Shown: in pieces, positions 28,354-37,044 of the stretch
Layout: each line of letters starts with the position of its first letter
Numbering within the stretch: the first letter of the stretch is position 1
Assembly: GCF_900163795.1 (NCBI RefSeq)
Contig: NZ_FWFD01000008.1
Location: forward strand, 248,001-312,000
Source: Vagococcus fluvialis bH819
GTDB lineage: Bacteria > Bacillota > Bacilli > Lactobacillales > Vagococcaceae
DNA: 64,000 bases
Reading direction: 5' to 3'
The notes under the pieces: generated by a model
What the model was told of the DNA's origin: nothing
The model's input: only the letters and a program-made list of their open reading frames with translations
The model's database searches: none
Program-made: the position numbers and the translations under genes

Positions 28354-29163
28354 TTAAATTTCTAAATCTTTTCTCTGATAGATTAACGTAGCTAAAATAA
28401 ATAATACTAAGCTAATGGCTAACAGGATTCCCATTAAATTAAACATAATATCTTTTTCTAAGATAGTTGCTGGATTTGCTAATGACATAGGTGAGATTTT
28501 TTTTAATATTGATAATTTATCTTCTAAGTCACCTACAATTCCTAAAAGATAGAAAATAAATACCAAGCCCATACTAATACCTTGATTAACTTGTTTTAAA
28601 AAGCTTGATAAAAGAAAGCCGAGACTTAAGAAAAAAAGTAAAACAAAAAATTCCGTTACAAAGATTTTAGAAATAGCCGTTATAATTTCACTTAACTTCA
28701 TCACATCTTGATTAAAAAAGACAGAAGCTGCTAAGCTTACCAAATAGGTACTTCCCCAAAAGACAACTAACATACTAATCGTTGCTACAAATTTTTCAAT
28801 GATTATTCTTTTTCGACTAATAGGCTGTGCATACAGAAATTCAATCGTTCCTTCTGTTTCTTCTTTTACTAACATTTTATTGCCTAACATAATAGAGAAA
28901 ATACTGGCTGCTATAAATATATATTGAAAAATATAAGCAAAAAATCCTGTTGTCTGAACTAAACTAGGACCACTATTTAGATGAAAAGCTTTCAACATGT
29001 TTTGTGGCAGTGTCTCTAATTGTGTTGTCATCATCTCCTTCATACCTGAATTCTCCATTGAGGGAAAGAGGCTCATAAAAACTGTCATAATCAGAGCTAA
29101 GGCAACTGTCCAAATTAAAATATTTTTTTTATTATTTTGCCATTCTATTTTAAATAGTGTCAT
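28354..29163 (-). CDS. ABC-2 type transporter permease
   Basis: A 269-residue membrane protein with six hydrophobic helices and the ABC-2 pattern LVKEETEGTIEFLYAQPISR after helix 2. It works with the ATPase encoded just upstream to export an unknown substrate. AAGGAGGG seven bases before ATG 29163 selects this start over the ATG at 29184, which overlaps the ATPase gene. Confidence 0.87.
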   Translation of the reverse strand: MTLFKIEWQNNKKNILIWTVALALIMTVFMSLFPSMENSGMKEMMTTQLETLPQNMLKAFHLNSGPSLVQTTGFFAYIFQYIFIAASIFSIMLGNKMLVKEETEGTIEFLYAQPISRKRIIIEKFVATISMLVVFWGSTYLVSLAASVFFNQDVMKLSEIITAISKIFVTEFFVLLFFLSLGFLLSSFLKQVNQGISMGLVFIFYLLGIVGDLEDKLSILKKISPMSLANPATILEKDIMFNLMGILLAISLVLFILATLIYQRKDLEI

Positions 29164-29176
29164 CTTTCTTCCCTCC

Positions 29177-30052
29177 TTACTCATACATTGATAAAAATTT
29201 ATCTTCTAAATCCAGTGCTCTGATCTCTAAGTCCTTCACATTGTGTTTAGCCAATAGTTGGATCAACAGATTCATGTCTTGATTAAAAATAAACTGCCAT
29301 GAATCACCCTCGTTTTTTATTTGAACTGCACCTATTTCAGTTAAGAGTAGCTCATTTAAGGTTCTTGAAGTTAAAGAAACTTTCTGTTCAATATCTTTTC
29401 CTTTATTAATTGTTTCAATAGAAATAATTTCCCCGTTTTTAATAAATGCGGCTCGATCACAATGTGTTTGAATTTCATGTAAATCATGACTAGAAAGAAA
29501 AATTGTCATGCCTTCTTTACTTTTTTCTTCTAACACTTCAAACAAACGATGCTGGATCATTGGATCAAGTCCATTTGTTGGCTCATCCAGTATAAGTAAT
29601 TTTGGGTTTTGAAGTAATGCCGAAACTATAGCAACTTTCTTCTTATTACCTAAAGATAAGTCTGCTATTTTTTTATTAGGTTCAATTTCAAAGTATGATA
29701 CGTAGTAATCGATGGCTTCTTGACTATTTTTAATCCCATGAAAATCAGCTGTATACTTAAAAATATCAAGAGATGTCATTTCATGGTAGTAGCGCACATC
29801 ACTCGAAACGTAACCAACTCGTTTCTTTATTTCAATACTTTGTTTCACACAGTCCATTCCTAATATTTTGGCCTCTCCACTTGTTGGGAAAATAAAATTC
29901 AATAACATTTTTATTGTTGTTGATTTTCCCGCACCGTTTGGACCAATAAATCCATAAATTTCGCCTTCTTTGATATCCAAACAAATATTACTAACCGCTT
30001 TAAAATTTTTATATGTTTTAGTTAATCCTTTAATTTCAATGATTGATGTCAT
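29177..30052 (-). CDS. ABC-2 transporter ATP-binding protein
   Basis: A 291-residue ATPase with Walker A GPNGAGKST, Q-loop region VGYVSSDVRYY, signature LSLGNKKKVAI (degenerate LSGGQ, common in this class), Walker B LLILDEPTNGLDP and H-loop SSHDLHE. The last ~75 residues form a C-terminal extension. AGGTG box before the ATG. First gene of the pair with the permease downstream; no bacteriocin or antibiotic genes lie next to it. Confidence 0.9.
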   Translation of the reverse strand: MTSIIEIKGLTKTYKNFKAVSNICLDIKEGEIYGFIGPNGAGKSTTIKMLLNFIFPTSGEAKILGMDCVKQSIEIKKRVGYVSSDVRYYHEMTSLDIFKYTADFHGIKNSQEAIDYYVSYFEIEPNKKIADLSLGNKKKVAIVSALLQNPKLLILDEPTNGLDPMIQHRLFEVLEEKSKEGMTIFLSSHDLHEIQTHCDRAAFIKNGEIISIETINKGKDIEQKVSLTSRTLNELLLTEIGAVQIKNEGDSWQFIFNQDMNLLIQLLAKHNVKDLEIRALDLEDKFLSMYE

Positions 30053-30109
30053 TCTAGAACACCTACTTCCTTTAATTAAATTTTATTCTCCATTAACTAT
30101 CAAGTCAAC

Positions 30110-30152
30110 GAAAAAACTATCTTAATTCCTCACATGAGAAAATAAGATAGCT
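30110..30152 (-). terminator. terminator of the small membrane-protein gene
   Basis: On the minus strand GCTATCTTA and TAAGATAG arms with a further CTCA/TGAG pairing inside, then TTTTTTC. It closes the gene at 30158-30415. Confidence 0.7.
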
Positions 30153-30157
30153 TTAAT

Positions 30158-30415
30158 TTAAATTTTATTATAATTTTTCATCCCTTGTTTAATTCCAACA
30201 ATAAAAGTAGCAACACTCAGGATAATCATCGGAACTACCTGAATCAAATCTCTTAAGGCATCTTCTTTTGTCATACCATCAAAACTCATTTGATCATTAG
30301 AAATAACCCAAAATGATATATCTCGCCAAAAACTAGAAAAATTCATTACAAATACAATAAATGAAATCAATGCTAACAACAACCAAAAAACAACGATAAA
30401 ATTAGTCTTTTTCAT
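30158..30415 (-). CDS. small two-helix membrane protein, unknown function
   Basis: An 85-residue protein with two membrane helices (FIVVFWLLLALISFIVFVM near residues 5-23, MIILSVATFIVGI near 64-76) and a ~35-residue loop between them. AAGGGA selects ATG 30415 over an upstream ATG at 30439. It has its own terminator. No family recognised. Confidence 0.6.
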   Translation of the reverse strand: MKKTNFIVVFWLLLALISFIVFVMNFSSFWRDISFWVISNDQMSFDGMTKEDALRDLIQVVPMIILSVATFIVGIKQGMKNYNKI

Positions 30416-30529
30416 GTCGTCCCTTCTTTCTATTATCATTATAGTAAATCATTTCTACAGCTTAATTATACCATAATACGTAATATTGATTATAAATTTA
30501 ATAACGTGATTTTTCATCTAAACATTTGT

Positions 30530-31621
30530 CTAATTATCAAAGTATTTCTCATAATTATCTAAAACTAAATTTTCAGATAAACCATCAAACACAGAATTAT
30601 TAGTTAAATAGCTACTAATACTTCCACAATAACCTAACTCAAAAACTTCTTTACTAGTATATCTATTTTGTAACATTCCCCAAATCATAGTACTTGTTAA
30701 AACTGCTGTTGAGCCATTACGATTATAATCAGGTGTTAGATGTCGTTCAATGTGATAACTCTCTTGTTTTGATTGATAGTATAAATCGCCGTTTTTCTTA
30801 ACTACAACGACTTGTTTTACACCACTATCAACTAAAAACAACATTCTAATTTCGATAGGCATTAGGATTTCACTATTTTTAGTTAGCTCATTTAATTCAA
30901 CTTCCGATAAAACAAGTAATTCGATTTTCTTCAAGAGACAGGTCAGCCGGCTCACTTTATTAACTGACACAGACTTTGCTACAATAGGAACCTTCACATT
31001 ATTTTCTATATATTCTACTGTCTCCAGTGACAAATTATCATCAATAATACAGTATCTAGATTGATTAATTCTTTGTAAATAACGATTAATAAATTCAGGT
31101 GTGATATTTTCTAAAATCTGCATATCATCGACACCAATTTGAAAATGCTCATGACGATCTTCCAAATACATAAACGAAGAGGTATTATAACCACTAATCC
31201 GCTCACAACACTCAATATTAAACCCTATTTTTCGAGAATCGGTCACAAATCGATCACCGTTTATATCTGATCCATAAACAGACATAAAATTAGTATTAAT
31301 TTTTAATTTTGATAATGCTAACGCCATATTGCGACCTGCACCACCAAAATAATAATTTATTTTACCTGGATTGGAATTGTTGATTAGTAATTCATTCCTC
31401 GGTGTTCCGACAATATCAATATTAATGCCGCCTATGACACTGACAAATTCAGGCGTTTTTACAATGTAGCCCTTTCCTTGAATATACCCTTTTTTCATTA
31501 AATTATGAATATGTGCTGCCACTCCTGAGCGAGATATGCCTAGCTCAAAAGCTAATTCTTCCTGGGATATAGTAGGATTATTTCTTATAATTATCAAAAT
31601 TTCTTTTTCTCTTTCTGTCAT
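30530..31621 (-). CDS. HTH transcriptional regulator fused to a degenerate PfkB kinase domain
   Basis: A 363-residue protein. Residues ~1-55 are a winged helix (TISQEELAFELGISRSGVAA), and ~60-360 a ribokinase/PfkB fold (FVSVIGGINIDIVG, then YYFGGAGRNMALALSKL). The PfkB phosphotransfer motif (normally GAGD with the catalytic Asp) is NGSTAV here, so the anion hole and base are lost; kinase activity is unlikely. The neighbour at 31735 keeps an intact NGAGD. The best reading is a sugar- or nucleoside-sensing regulator descended from an HTH-PsuK-like kinase, controlling the divergent operon. AGGAG nine bases upstream selects ATG 31621 over TTG 31630. Confidence 0.8.
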   Translation of the reverse strand: MTEREKEILIIIRNNPTISQEELAFELGISRSGVAAHIHNLMKKGYIQGKGYIVKTPEFVSVIGGINIDIVGTPRNELLINNSNPGKINYYFGGAGRNMALALSKLKINTNFMSVYGSDINGDRFVTDSRKIGFNIECCERISGYNTSSFMYLEDRHEHFQIGVDDMQILENITPEFINRYLQRINQSRYCIIDDNLSLETVEYIENNVKVPIVAKSVSVNKVSRLTCLLKKIELLVLSEVELNELTKNSEILMPIEIRMLFLVDSGVKQVVVVKKNGDLYYQSKQESYHIERHLTPDYNRNGSTAVLTSTMIWGMLQNRYTSKEVFELGYCGSISSYLTNNSVFDGLSENLVLDNYEKYFDN

Positions 31622-31638
31622 TCCAATCAACTCCTACA

Positions 31639-31658
31639 ATATAAACATTTGTTTATAT
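31639..31658. promoter_or_regulatory. palindromic operator candidate between divergent genes
   Basis: A perfect inverted repeat with 9-base arms (ATATAAACA and TGTTTATAT, 2-base spacer) stands 17 bases before the ATG of the HTH-PfkB regulator and just downstream of a possible TATAGT -10 for it. The position suits autorepression and control of the divergent operon. Confidence 0.6.
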
Positions 31659-31671
31659 ACTATACATTAGT

Positions 31672-31701
31672 TTGATTTATTATGAAAGCGGATACTATAA
31701 T
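31672..31701 (+). promoter_or_regulatory. promoter of the kinase/TrpF-like/dehydrogenase operon
   Basis: TTGATT (31672-31677), 18 bases, TATAAT (31696-31701); transcription should start near 31708, with a GAGGGTGG box before GTG 31735. Confidence 0.75.
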
Positions 31702-31734
31702 AAAGCTATAAATAAACTTATGAGGGTGGTTTTA

Positions 31735-32679
31735 GTGGAAGATAAGTACATCGTTGTCATTGGTGGTTTAAATATGGATATTGCTGGATTGTCTGGAAGT
31801 AATTACCATGAAAAAGATTCAAATATAGGTGAAATAACGTTAAGTATTGGAGGTGTTGGACAAAATATTGCGCAAAACCTAACTCGATTAGAAGCTCCTA
31901 CTTATTTAATCACAGTTTATGGAGATGATAGTTTTGGGACTATTTTAGAAAACGACTGCCTTAATAATCAAATTAACTTAGACTATGCCCAAAAAATCAA
32001 AAATGCCCACAGTTCAACCTATTTATATGTCGCCAATAACCAAGGTGATATGGTAACTGCTATTAATGACATGACTATTGTTAATCAAATGACGCCTAAT
32101 TTTTTAGAAGAAAGACTACCCTTTATCAATCAAGCTGAAATTGTTGTCATTGATGGTAATATTTCTCAAGAATCCATTGAATTTTTAGCAAAAAATGTAG
32201 TACCACCAATTTTTGTTGATCCTGTTTCACTTGCTAAAGTTGAACGTTTTGAAAATGTCCTCAATAGAATTGATACACTTAAACCGAATGATTTAGAAGC
32301 AGAACTCTTAACCGGGATCAAAGTAACTGATATAGAAACGGGAAAAGAAGCAGCCTTAACGCTTAACAAGCGAGGTGTTAAAAACGTCTTTATTTCTCTA
32401 GGATCTCAAGGGATTCTTTGTTCTAGACACGATGAAGAACCCACACTGATTCCACCTATAGCTAAAAAAATCATCAGTACTAATGGTGCGGGCGATTGTA
32501 CCATGGCAACTATTGCATGGGCTCGGTTTTACTATGGAGATGTTTTGGCCTTAAAAGAAATCGGTCAAATATCTCAAGCTGCTGCCAGTATTACGATGGA
32601 ATCACCATTAGCTGTATCAGAAGCTCTTAATATCAAAAACATTATTCACCGAACAACTAAATATATGGAAACCATTTAA
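31735..32679 (+). CDS. PfkB-family carbohydrate/nucleoside kinase (PsuK-like)
   Basis: A 314-residue kinase of the ribokinase family. VVIGGLNMDIAGLSG and SIGGVGQNIAQNLTRL form the substrate side, LKPNDLEAELLTG binds nucleotide, and STNGAGDCTMATIAW holds the catalytic Asp. The start resembles pseudouridine kinases. No pseudouridine glycosidase (PsuG) gene is next to it, so the substrate is open. GTG 31735 is chosen because GAGGGTGG lies just upstream. First gene of a three-gene operon opposite the pseudokinase regulator. Confidence 0.85.
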   Translation: MEDKYIVVIGGLNMDIAGLSGSNYHEKDSNIGEITLSIGGVGQNIAQNLTRLEAPTYLITVYGDDSFGTILENDCLNNQINLDYAQKIKNAHSSTYLYVANNQGDMVTAINDMTIVNQMTPNFLEERLPFINQAEIVVIDGNISQESIEFLAKNVVPPIFVDPVSLAKVERFENVLNRIDTLKPNDLEAELLTGIKVTDIETGKEAALTLNKRGVKNVFISLGSQGILCSRHDEEPTLIPPIAKKIISTNGAGDCTMATIAWARFYYGDVLALKEIGQISQAAASITMESPLAVSEALNIKNIIHRTTKYMETI

Positions 32680-32693
32680 AGGAGAAGATAATT

Positions 32694-33392
32694 ATGGTAA
32701 AAAAACAAATCTATTCAATCGTAAATTTTAATGAAGCTGTTCAAACTATGGATGCGGGGGCTGATCATATCGGCTTAGTCCCTATGCAAACAGGAGGTAT
32801 TCCTGCTCATCGTGTTCCTTTTGATGTCGTTGATAAAATTTTTGCTGAATGTAAAAAACGTGGAGTTAAATCAATCGCTATTATGTTAAATAAAGATATA
32901 GAAGAAATGTTTTTCATTATCAAACGTGTTAATCCAGATATCGTTCATATTGCGGGAATGGATTATACAGCAGATCAATCATTTGCAGATCGATTACGTA
33001 AAGAATGTCCTGGAGTCGAACTCATGCAAGCTGTTCTAGTAGCAGATGAAACAGCGATTGATCGAGCCAAAGAATATGCCAAATTTTGTGATTACATTTT
33101 AACTGATTCTGGTTTAGCTAAAGACACCGGCATTGGCGCTAGCGGCCTAACTCACGACTGGAGTATTGACCGAAAAATTGTCGAAACGGTTGGTATTCCT
33201 GTGATTATCGCTGGTGGATTAGGTGCTGAAAATGTCGCTGAATGTATTAAACAAATCCGCCCATTTGGTGTAGACTCACTAACAAAAACATCTTATAAAT
33301 TTGAAGATGGTGTCACTGAAAAAAACATTCCCGAAGTTAAAAAATTCTGTGAACGTGCTGATCAAGCAGCTGCTGAAGTTGGCTTAAAATAA
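32694..33392 (+). CDS. TrpF-like (phosphoribosylanthranilate isomerase-fold) TIM barrel, unknown reaction
   Basis: A 232-residue barrel that follows the TrpF plan: AGADHIGLVP, VKSIAIMLNKDIEEM, DIVHIAGMD, ILTDSG, TGIGASGLTHDW, VIIAGGLGAENV and PFGVDSLTKT. The TrpF general-base cysteine in the N-terminal KICG motif is absent (QIYS), while the Asp of LTDSG remains. No other tryptophan genes are present. It is therefore unlikely to be an ordinary isomerase and may act on a phosphorylated sugar or nucleoside made by the upstream kinase. AAGGAG precedes the ATG; 14 bases from the kinase gene. Confidence 0.75.
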   Translation: MVKKQIYSIVNFNEAVQTMDAGADHIGLVPMQTGGIPAHRVPFDVVDKIFAECKKRGVKSIAIMLNKDIEEMFFIIKRVNPDIVHIAGMDYTADQSFADRLRKECPGVELMQAVLVADETAIDRAKEYAKFCDYILTDSGLAKDTGIGASGLTHDWSIDRKIVETVGIPVIIAGGLGAENVAECIKQIRPFGVDSLTKTSYKFEDGVTEKNIPEVKKFCERADQAAAEVGLK

Positions 33393-33411
33393 ACTTAAAG
33401 GAGATCATACA

Positions 33412-34563
33412 TTGAACTATAAATTAGAACAGCCTGTCAAAGTATTAGTGACAGATAACTTAGTTGAAACGACTTTAGAGGTTTTAGACGATCGTGATTA
33501 CAACCATCCGATGATTGTTATTGATCAATTTTTATTACGTTCTAAAAATATTAACAATCTACTAGAAGCGATTAAAAAAAATTATAAATCTTATACTATT
33601 TATGATCAAGTTGTACCCAATCCACCTGTAAAATTAATCAATGACGGTGCAACTATTTTTACTGAAAATAAATGTGATTCGATTATTGCAATTGGTGGTG
33701 GTAGTGTTATTGATGCTGCTCGAGGAATTAACATCGTGCGTCATCTTGGCGGTAGTATTACTGATTATGCCTATGACAAAGAAATCACTACTTTTTGTCA
33801 CGGCCTAATTGCAGTTCCTACAACTTCTGGTACTGGTAGTGAATTGTCTAACGCACTGATTGTGACAGATACTGACAAAAGTGAAAAAATGGCGATTTTA
33901 GCAAATGAAGCTGTTAGTGAAGTCGCTATTTTAAATCCCGACTTACTTCTTTCATTACCAAAACAGTTAACTATTTCAACTGGACTAGATGCATTTTCTC
34001 ACGCTGCAGAGGCTTATACTTCAACCTTATCCACACCTGTTGTGGACGCAATTTGTGAAAAAATCATGTTTTTAATCTATAAGTATCTTCCATTAGCCGT
34101 TCAAGATGGACAAAACAAAGAAGCACGAGAAAGAATGATGGTTGCTGCGGCACTCGGTGGTTGGGTATTAAATAATGGTGGTACGCATGTCGGCCACTCA
34201 CAAGCTCATATTGTCGGAGCAAAACTTGGTGTTCCTCATGGACAAGCCTGCGCTTACGCTTTACCAGGAACACTCAAAGCCACAGCTACTGTTAAACCTA
34301 AAAAAATTAAAGAAATTGGTTATATTTTAAATGCTTCCTTCCCAGAAAATGTGACTGATTTACAGATTGGTGAAATTACAGCTAATCAATACAGAGAATT
34401 TAGAGACACGATTTTAGGCTTAACTCCTTTTGAAGTATTAAATATTTCACGTGAGGACATCATTTCTTTATCAAAAGAAGTTCAGACTGAACGTTTTTCT
34501 GGTAACACTCCTTTTGAATTAACAGATGACATTATCCTAAAATTAATGACAGAATTTGGTTAA
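33412..34563 (+). CDS. iron-containing alcohol dehydrogenase
   Basis: A 383-residue group III (iron) alcohol dehydrogenase: AIGGGSVIDAARGI binds the nucleotide; VPTTSGTGSELSN is typical; metal ligands are the Asp and His of GLDAFSHAAEAY and the His residues of GHSQAH and VPHGQA, all present. These enzymes interconvert alcohols and aldehydes with NAD(P)H. TTG start with AAGGAG eight bases upstream. Last gene of the operon, probably using an aldehyde or hydroxy-sugar from the kinase/TrpF-like steps; the substrate is unknown. Confidence 0.9.
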   Translation: MNYKLEQPVKVLVTDNLVETTLEVLDDRDYNHPMIVIDQFLLRSKNINNLLEAIKKNYKSYTIYDQVVPNPPVKLINDGATIFTENKCDSIIAIGGGSVIDAARGINIVRHLGGSITDYAYDKEITTFCHGLIAVPTTSGTGSELSNALIVTDTDKSEKMAILANEAVSEVAILNPDLLLSLPKQLTISTGLDAFSHAAEAYTSTLSTPVVDAICEKIMFLIYKYLPLAVQDGQNKEARERMMVAAALGGWVLNNGGTHVGHSQAHIVGAKLGVPHGQACAYALPGTLKATATVKPKKIKEIGYILNASFPENVTDLQIGEITANQYREFRDTILGLTPFEVLNISREDIISLSKEVQTERFSGNTPFELTDDIILKLMTEFG

Positions 34564-34566
34564 AAT

Positions 34567-34611
34567 AAAAGTGATCCACTACTCAATAAATTTGAGATGG
34601 ATCACTTTTTT
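34567..34611. terminator. bidirectional terminator
   Basis: Long stem AAAAGTGATCCA / TGGATCACTTTT with an inner CTCAAATTTATTGAG-type hairpin and T runs in both directions, between the dehydrogenase and the convergent small membrane-protein genes. Confidence 0.85.
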
Positions 34612-34617
34612 GTTATA

Positions 34618-34884
34618 TTAAAAGCCGAAGTAGGCTGATATCAAAAACAAAACTGGATAAAAGAAAATCATAATCATATGACAAGCAACAAATAAATATT
34701 TATATAGTCTAGATTTTATACCTATCGAGAATACTACCCCTATCATTCCTAGGACTGAGTTTATGAGTAGAAATCTACCACCAATTTCAGGACGATAATC
34801 AAGAAAATAAGACCAAACAATTACTACTTCTAAAATAAGCAAAGACACGCTTAAATTCTTATAGAGATCTTTCACTTTATTCAT
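34618..34884 (-). CDS. small three-helix membrane protein (tandem pair, distal)
   Basis: An 88-residue protein with three hydrophobic helices. AAGGAG lies nine bases before ATG 34884 and three before ATG 34890; the former fits better. It shares its layout with the gene upstream (FLLINSVLGMIGV here, FILLTPIIGVIGV there, both ending in a helix and FG), so the two look like distant tandem paralogues. Function unknown. Confidence 0.55.
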   Translation of the reverse strand: MNKVKDLYKNLSVSLLILEVVIVWSYFLDYRPEIGGRFLLINSVLGMIGVVFSIGIKSRLYKYLFVACHMIMIFFYPVLFLISAYFGF

Positions 34885-34899
34885 CTTCATCCACTCCTT

Positions 34900-35163
34900 T
34901 TAAGGTCCAAAAAGCAATGTTCCTAGAAAAAAGACCAATCCAATACTAATCGTAACAGATAAATTCATAAACATCAGGATACCTTTAACAACTTCTTTCT
35001 TTTCCTTTAGTGCTAATCCAACGCCTATAACACCTATTATAGGCGTTAGCAGAATAAATAACGGTGGACTATCTGGATTGTAGAAAAACAAATTTGGTAT
35101 CCAGCATAAAATACCTAGAAAAAAACAAATGATACTAAGTTTAGACCAAAATGTTATGTTCAT
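34900..35163 (-). CDS. small three-helix membrane protein (tandem pair, proximal)
   Basis: An 87-residue hydrophobic protein with three helices, the middle one FILLTPIIGVIGVGLAL. GAGGG eight bases upstream selects ATG 35163. It is followed 15 bases later by a similar small gene. No family recognised. Confidence 0.55.
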   Translation of the reverse strand: MNITFWSKLSIICFFLGILCWIPNLFFYNPDSPPLFILLTPIIGVIGVGLALKEKKEVVKGILMFMNLSVTISIGLVFFLGTLLFGP

Positions 35164-35246
35164 CACCAAAACCCTCTCTTACATATACCAATTTTATCAT
35201 ATTTTTTAATAAAGTTGAAATACTAATGTTTTTTTGGTAAAAATAA

Positions 35247-35278
35247 AAAAGACCAAACATTAATTTGATCTTTTTCAT
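35247..35278 (-). terminator. terminator of plsC
   Basis: AAAAAGACCAAA / TTTGATCTTTTT stem with an A-rich flank on the plus strand (a U-tract on the minus strand), 5 bases after the plsC stop. Confidence 0.7.
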
Positions 35279-35282
35279 GTAA

Positions 35283-35924
35283 TTATTTCTGCTCTTTTTT
35301 AACTGGTTTCTGATAAACAAAATCTGGGTTAATTTGCATGTCTAGTTCTTTAAAGGCTTTTTGCATGCGTCGTTCAACTTCAGCAATGCCTTCTTTGTCT
35401 AATTTTTTTATATCAGAAATATCAATCGGCTCACCAAATGCCATTGTCACACGTTTTTTAGTGAATAAAGCACCAAACGTTAATGGACCTTGATAAACAG
35501 CTGGTACAATTTTCACTTTTGCCATCTTCGCAATAACAGCTGCGCCACCTTTTAAATCGTCAGAATAGCGGCTTCCACTTGGAAATACCATGACACTTAA
35601 ATCTGTATTTTTCAGTGCCCTAACTGGTGTTTTAATCGCGCTGGGTCCCGGATTATCTCGATCAACTGGGAATACATGGCATTTTTTAAGAATAAAACCT
35701 AAAAATTTATTATCAAATAATTCTTTTTTAGCCATAAATGAAAATTTTCTTGGCCAAGCCCCCATTGCAAAATAAAGAGGTTCAAACCATGTTCTATGTG
35801 GTCCTACTAATACATAATTTTCTTCTTTTGGTAGATTATTACGGCCAATATAACGGGCATTCGTGTTAATAAAAAATGTTAAAAAGCGTACAACGCCTAA
35901 TAAAAATCGATACATGAATGTCAT
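35283..35924 (-). CDS. plsC: 1-acyl-sn-glycerol-3-phosphate acyltransferase (PlsC)
   Basis: A 213-residue acyltransferase that adds the second acyl chain to lysophosphatidic acid in phospholipid synthesis. Block I is GPHRTWFEPLY, an HX4E form of the usual HX4D; block III is VFPSGSRYSDDLKGG instead of the common FPEGTRS, a variant also seen in streptococci. An N-terminal hydrophobic stretch anchors it. ATG 35924 has AAAAGGA six bases upstream. Glu for the catalytic-dyad Asp is noteworthy, since the rest is well conserved. Confidence 0.85.
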   Translation of the reverse strand: MTFMYRFLLGVVRFLTFFINTNARYIGRNNLPKEENYVLVGPHRTWFEPLYFAMGAWPRKFSFMAKKELFDNKFLGFILKKCHVFPVDRDNPGPSAIKTPVRALKNTDLSVMVFPSGSRYSDDLKGGAAVIAKMAKVKIVPAVYQGPLTFGALFTKKRVTMAFGEPIDISDIKKLDKEGIAEVERRMQKAFKELDMQINPDFVYQKPVKKEQK

Positions 35925-36044
35925 GTCCTTTCCTTTTAAATTCTTTATTAGTATGCCCAAAAATCGGAAAACATGCAAGCTTTTCTTATCCAAACTTATT
36001 CTAACATGCTATAATAAATTCACTGATTTGAAAGGAAGTTTTCA

Positions 36045-36791
36045 ATGGATCATTTATTACAAGAAGGAGAAAGAATTGACCAGCTTGTCGCTCAAGGTGT
36101 TCAGATTATTCAAAGTCCTGATGTTTTTTCTTTTTCATTAGACGCTGTTTTATTAGCTCACTTTGCTTCGATTCCTAAACGAGGAACAATTATTGACTTT
36201 TGTTCTGGAAATGGAGCTGTTGCTCTTTTTATGTCTCCACGAACTCAAGCAACTATTGTTGGCATTGAACTCCAAGATCGCCTGGCGGATATGGGTAAAA
36301 GAAGCATTATTCTTAATCAATTAGAAAATCAATTAGAGATGAAACAACTAGATATTAAAGAAATTACGACTGAAATAAACAGTGACTCTGTGGATTTTAT
36401 TACGTGCAATCCACCCTATTTTAAAGAACAACCAAATAGTAAAAAAAATCCAAATCCTTATTATGCTATTGCTCGCCATGAAATTCATTTACAACTAGAC
36501 GATGTTTTTAATTCAGCGTCAAAAATTTTGAAAATGAATGGAAAAATCGCTATGGTGCACAGACCTGATCGCTTAATGGACATCTTAGATAGTATGAGAC
36601 GACATCGCATTGCACCAAAACGAATTCAGTTTATCTATCCTAAAGAACATAAAGAAGCTAATACCATACTGATTGAAGGCATTAAAGATGGAAAAACGGA
36701 CGGCTTAAAGATTTTACCGCCACTTTATGTTTATGGTGAGGACAATCAATACTTACCAGTTATTAAGGAGATGCTTCATGGAAGTAACTAA
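36045..36791 (+). CDS. TrmN6/YabB-like SAM-dependent methyltransferase
   Basis: A 248-residue methyltransferase of the tRNA(1)(Val) A37 N6-methyltransferase family. SAM-binding [13 protein letters not shown] (about residues 49-61), [12 protein letters not shown], and the adenine N6-methylase motif TCNPPYF (about 125). An extended -10 (TGCTATAAT, 36007-36015) and GAAAGGAAG lie upstream. The stop overlaps the next gene by 14 bases, matching the yabB-yazA pair known in Bacillus. Confidence 0.9.
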   Translation: MDHLLQEGERIDQLVAQGVQIIQSPDVFSFSLDAVLLAHFASIPKRGTIIDFCSGNGAVALFMSPRTQATIVGIELQDRLADMGKRSIILNQLENQLEMKQLDIKEITTEINSDSVDFITCNPPYFKEQPNSKKNPNPYYAIARHEIHLQLDDVFNSASKILKMNGKIAMVHRPDRLMDILDSMRRHRIAPKRIQFIYPKEHKEANTILIEGIKDGKTDGLKILPPLYVYGEDNQYLPVIKEMLHGSN

Positions 36792-37044
36792 ACAACACTA
36801 CTTTTATGTCTTAGAATGTCAAGACCATACTTATTACGCAGGTTACACCACTGATTTAACTCGTCGATTAGAAGAACATAATAGCGGTAAAGGTGCTAAA
36901 TATACTCGATTAGCTAAACGTCGACCAGCACAAATGATTCATCATGAAAGTTTTGATTCTAAGAGTGAGGCGATGAAGGCAGAGTACGCCTTTAAACAAT
37001 TAACTAGAAAACAAAAAGAAACCTATTTACAAAAAATGTTATGA
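36778..37044 (+). CDS. GIY-YIG nuclease-superfamily protein (YazA-like)
   Basis: An 88-residue stand-alone GIY-YIG domain: [20 protein letters not shown] carries the YV...YAG form of GIY...YIG, followed by RRLEEHNSG. The fold is UvrC-like; the role of this family is unknown. ATG 36778 with AAGGAG at 36765-36770 overlaps the methylase gene, indicating translational coupling. Confidence 0.9.
   Translation: MEVTKQHYFYVLECQDHTYYAGYTTDLTRRLEEHNSGKGAKYTRLAKRRPAQMIHHESFDSKSEAMKAEYAFKQLTRKQKETYLQKML

Noticed and set aside
32694..33392. Tryptophan-pathway trpF
   Set aside because: The N-terminal catalytic cysteine is missing and no other trp gene is nearby, so I describe it only as TrpF-like.
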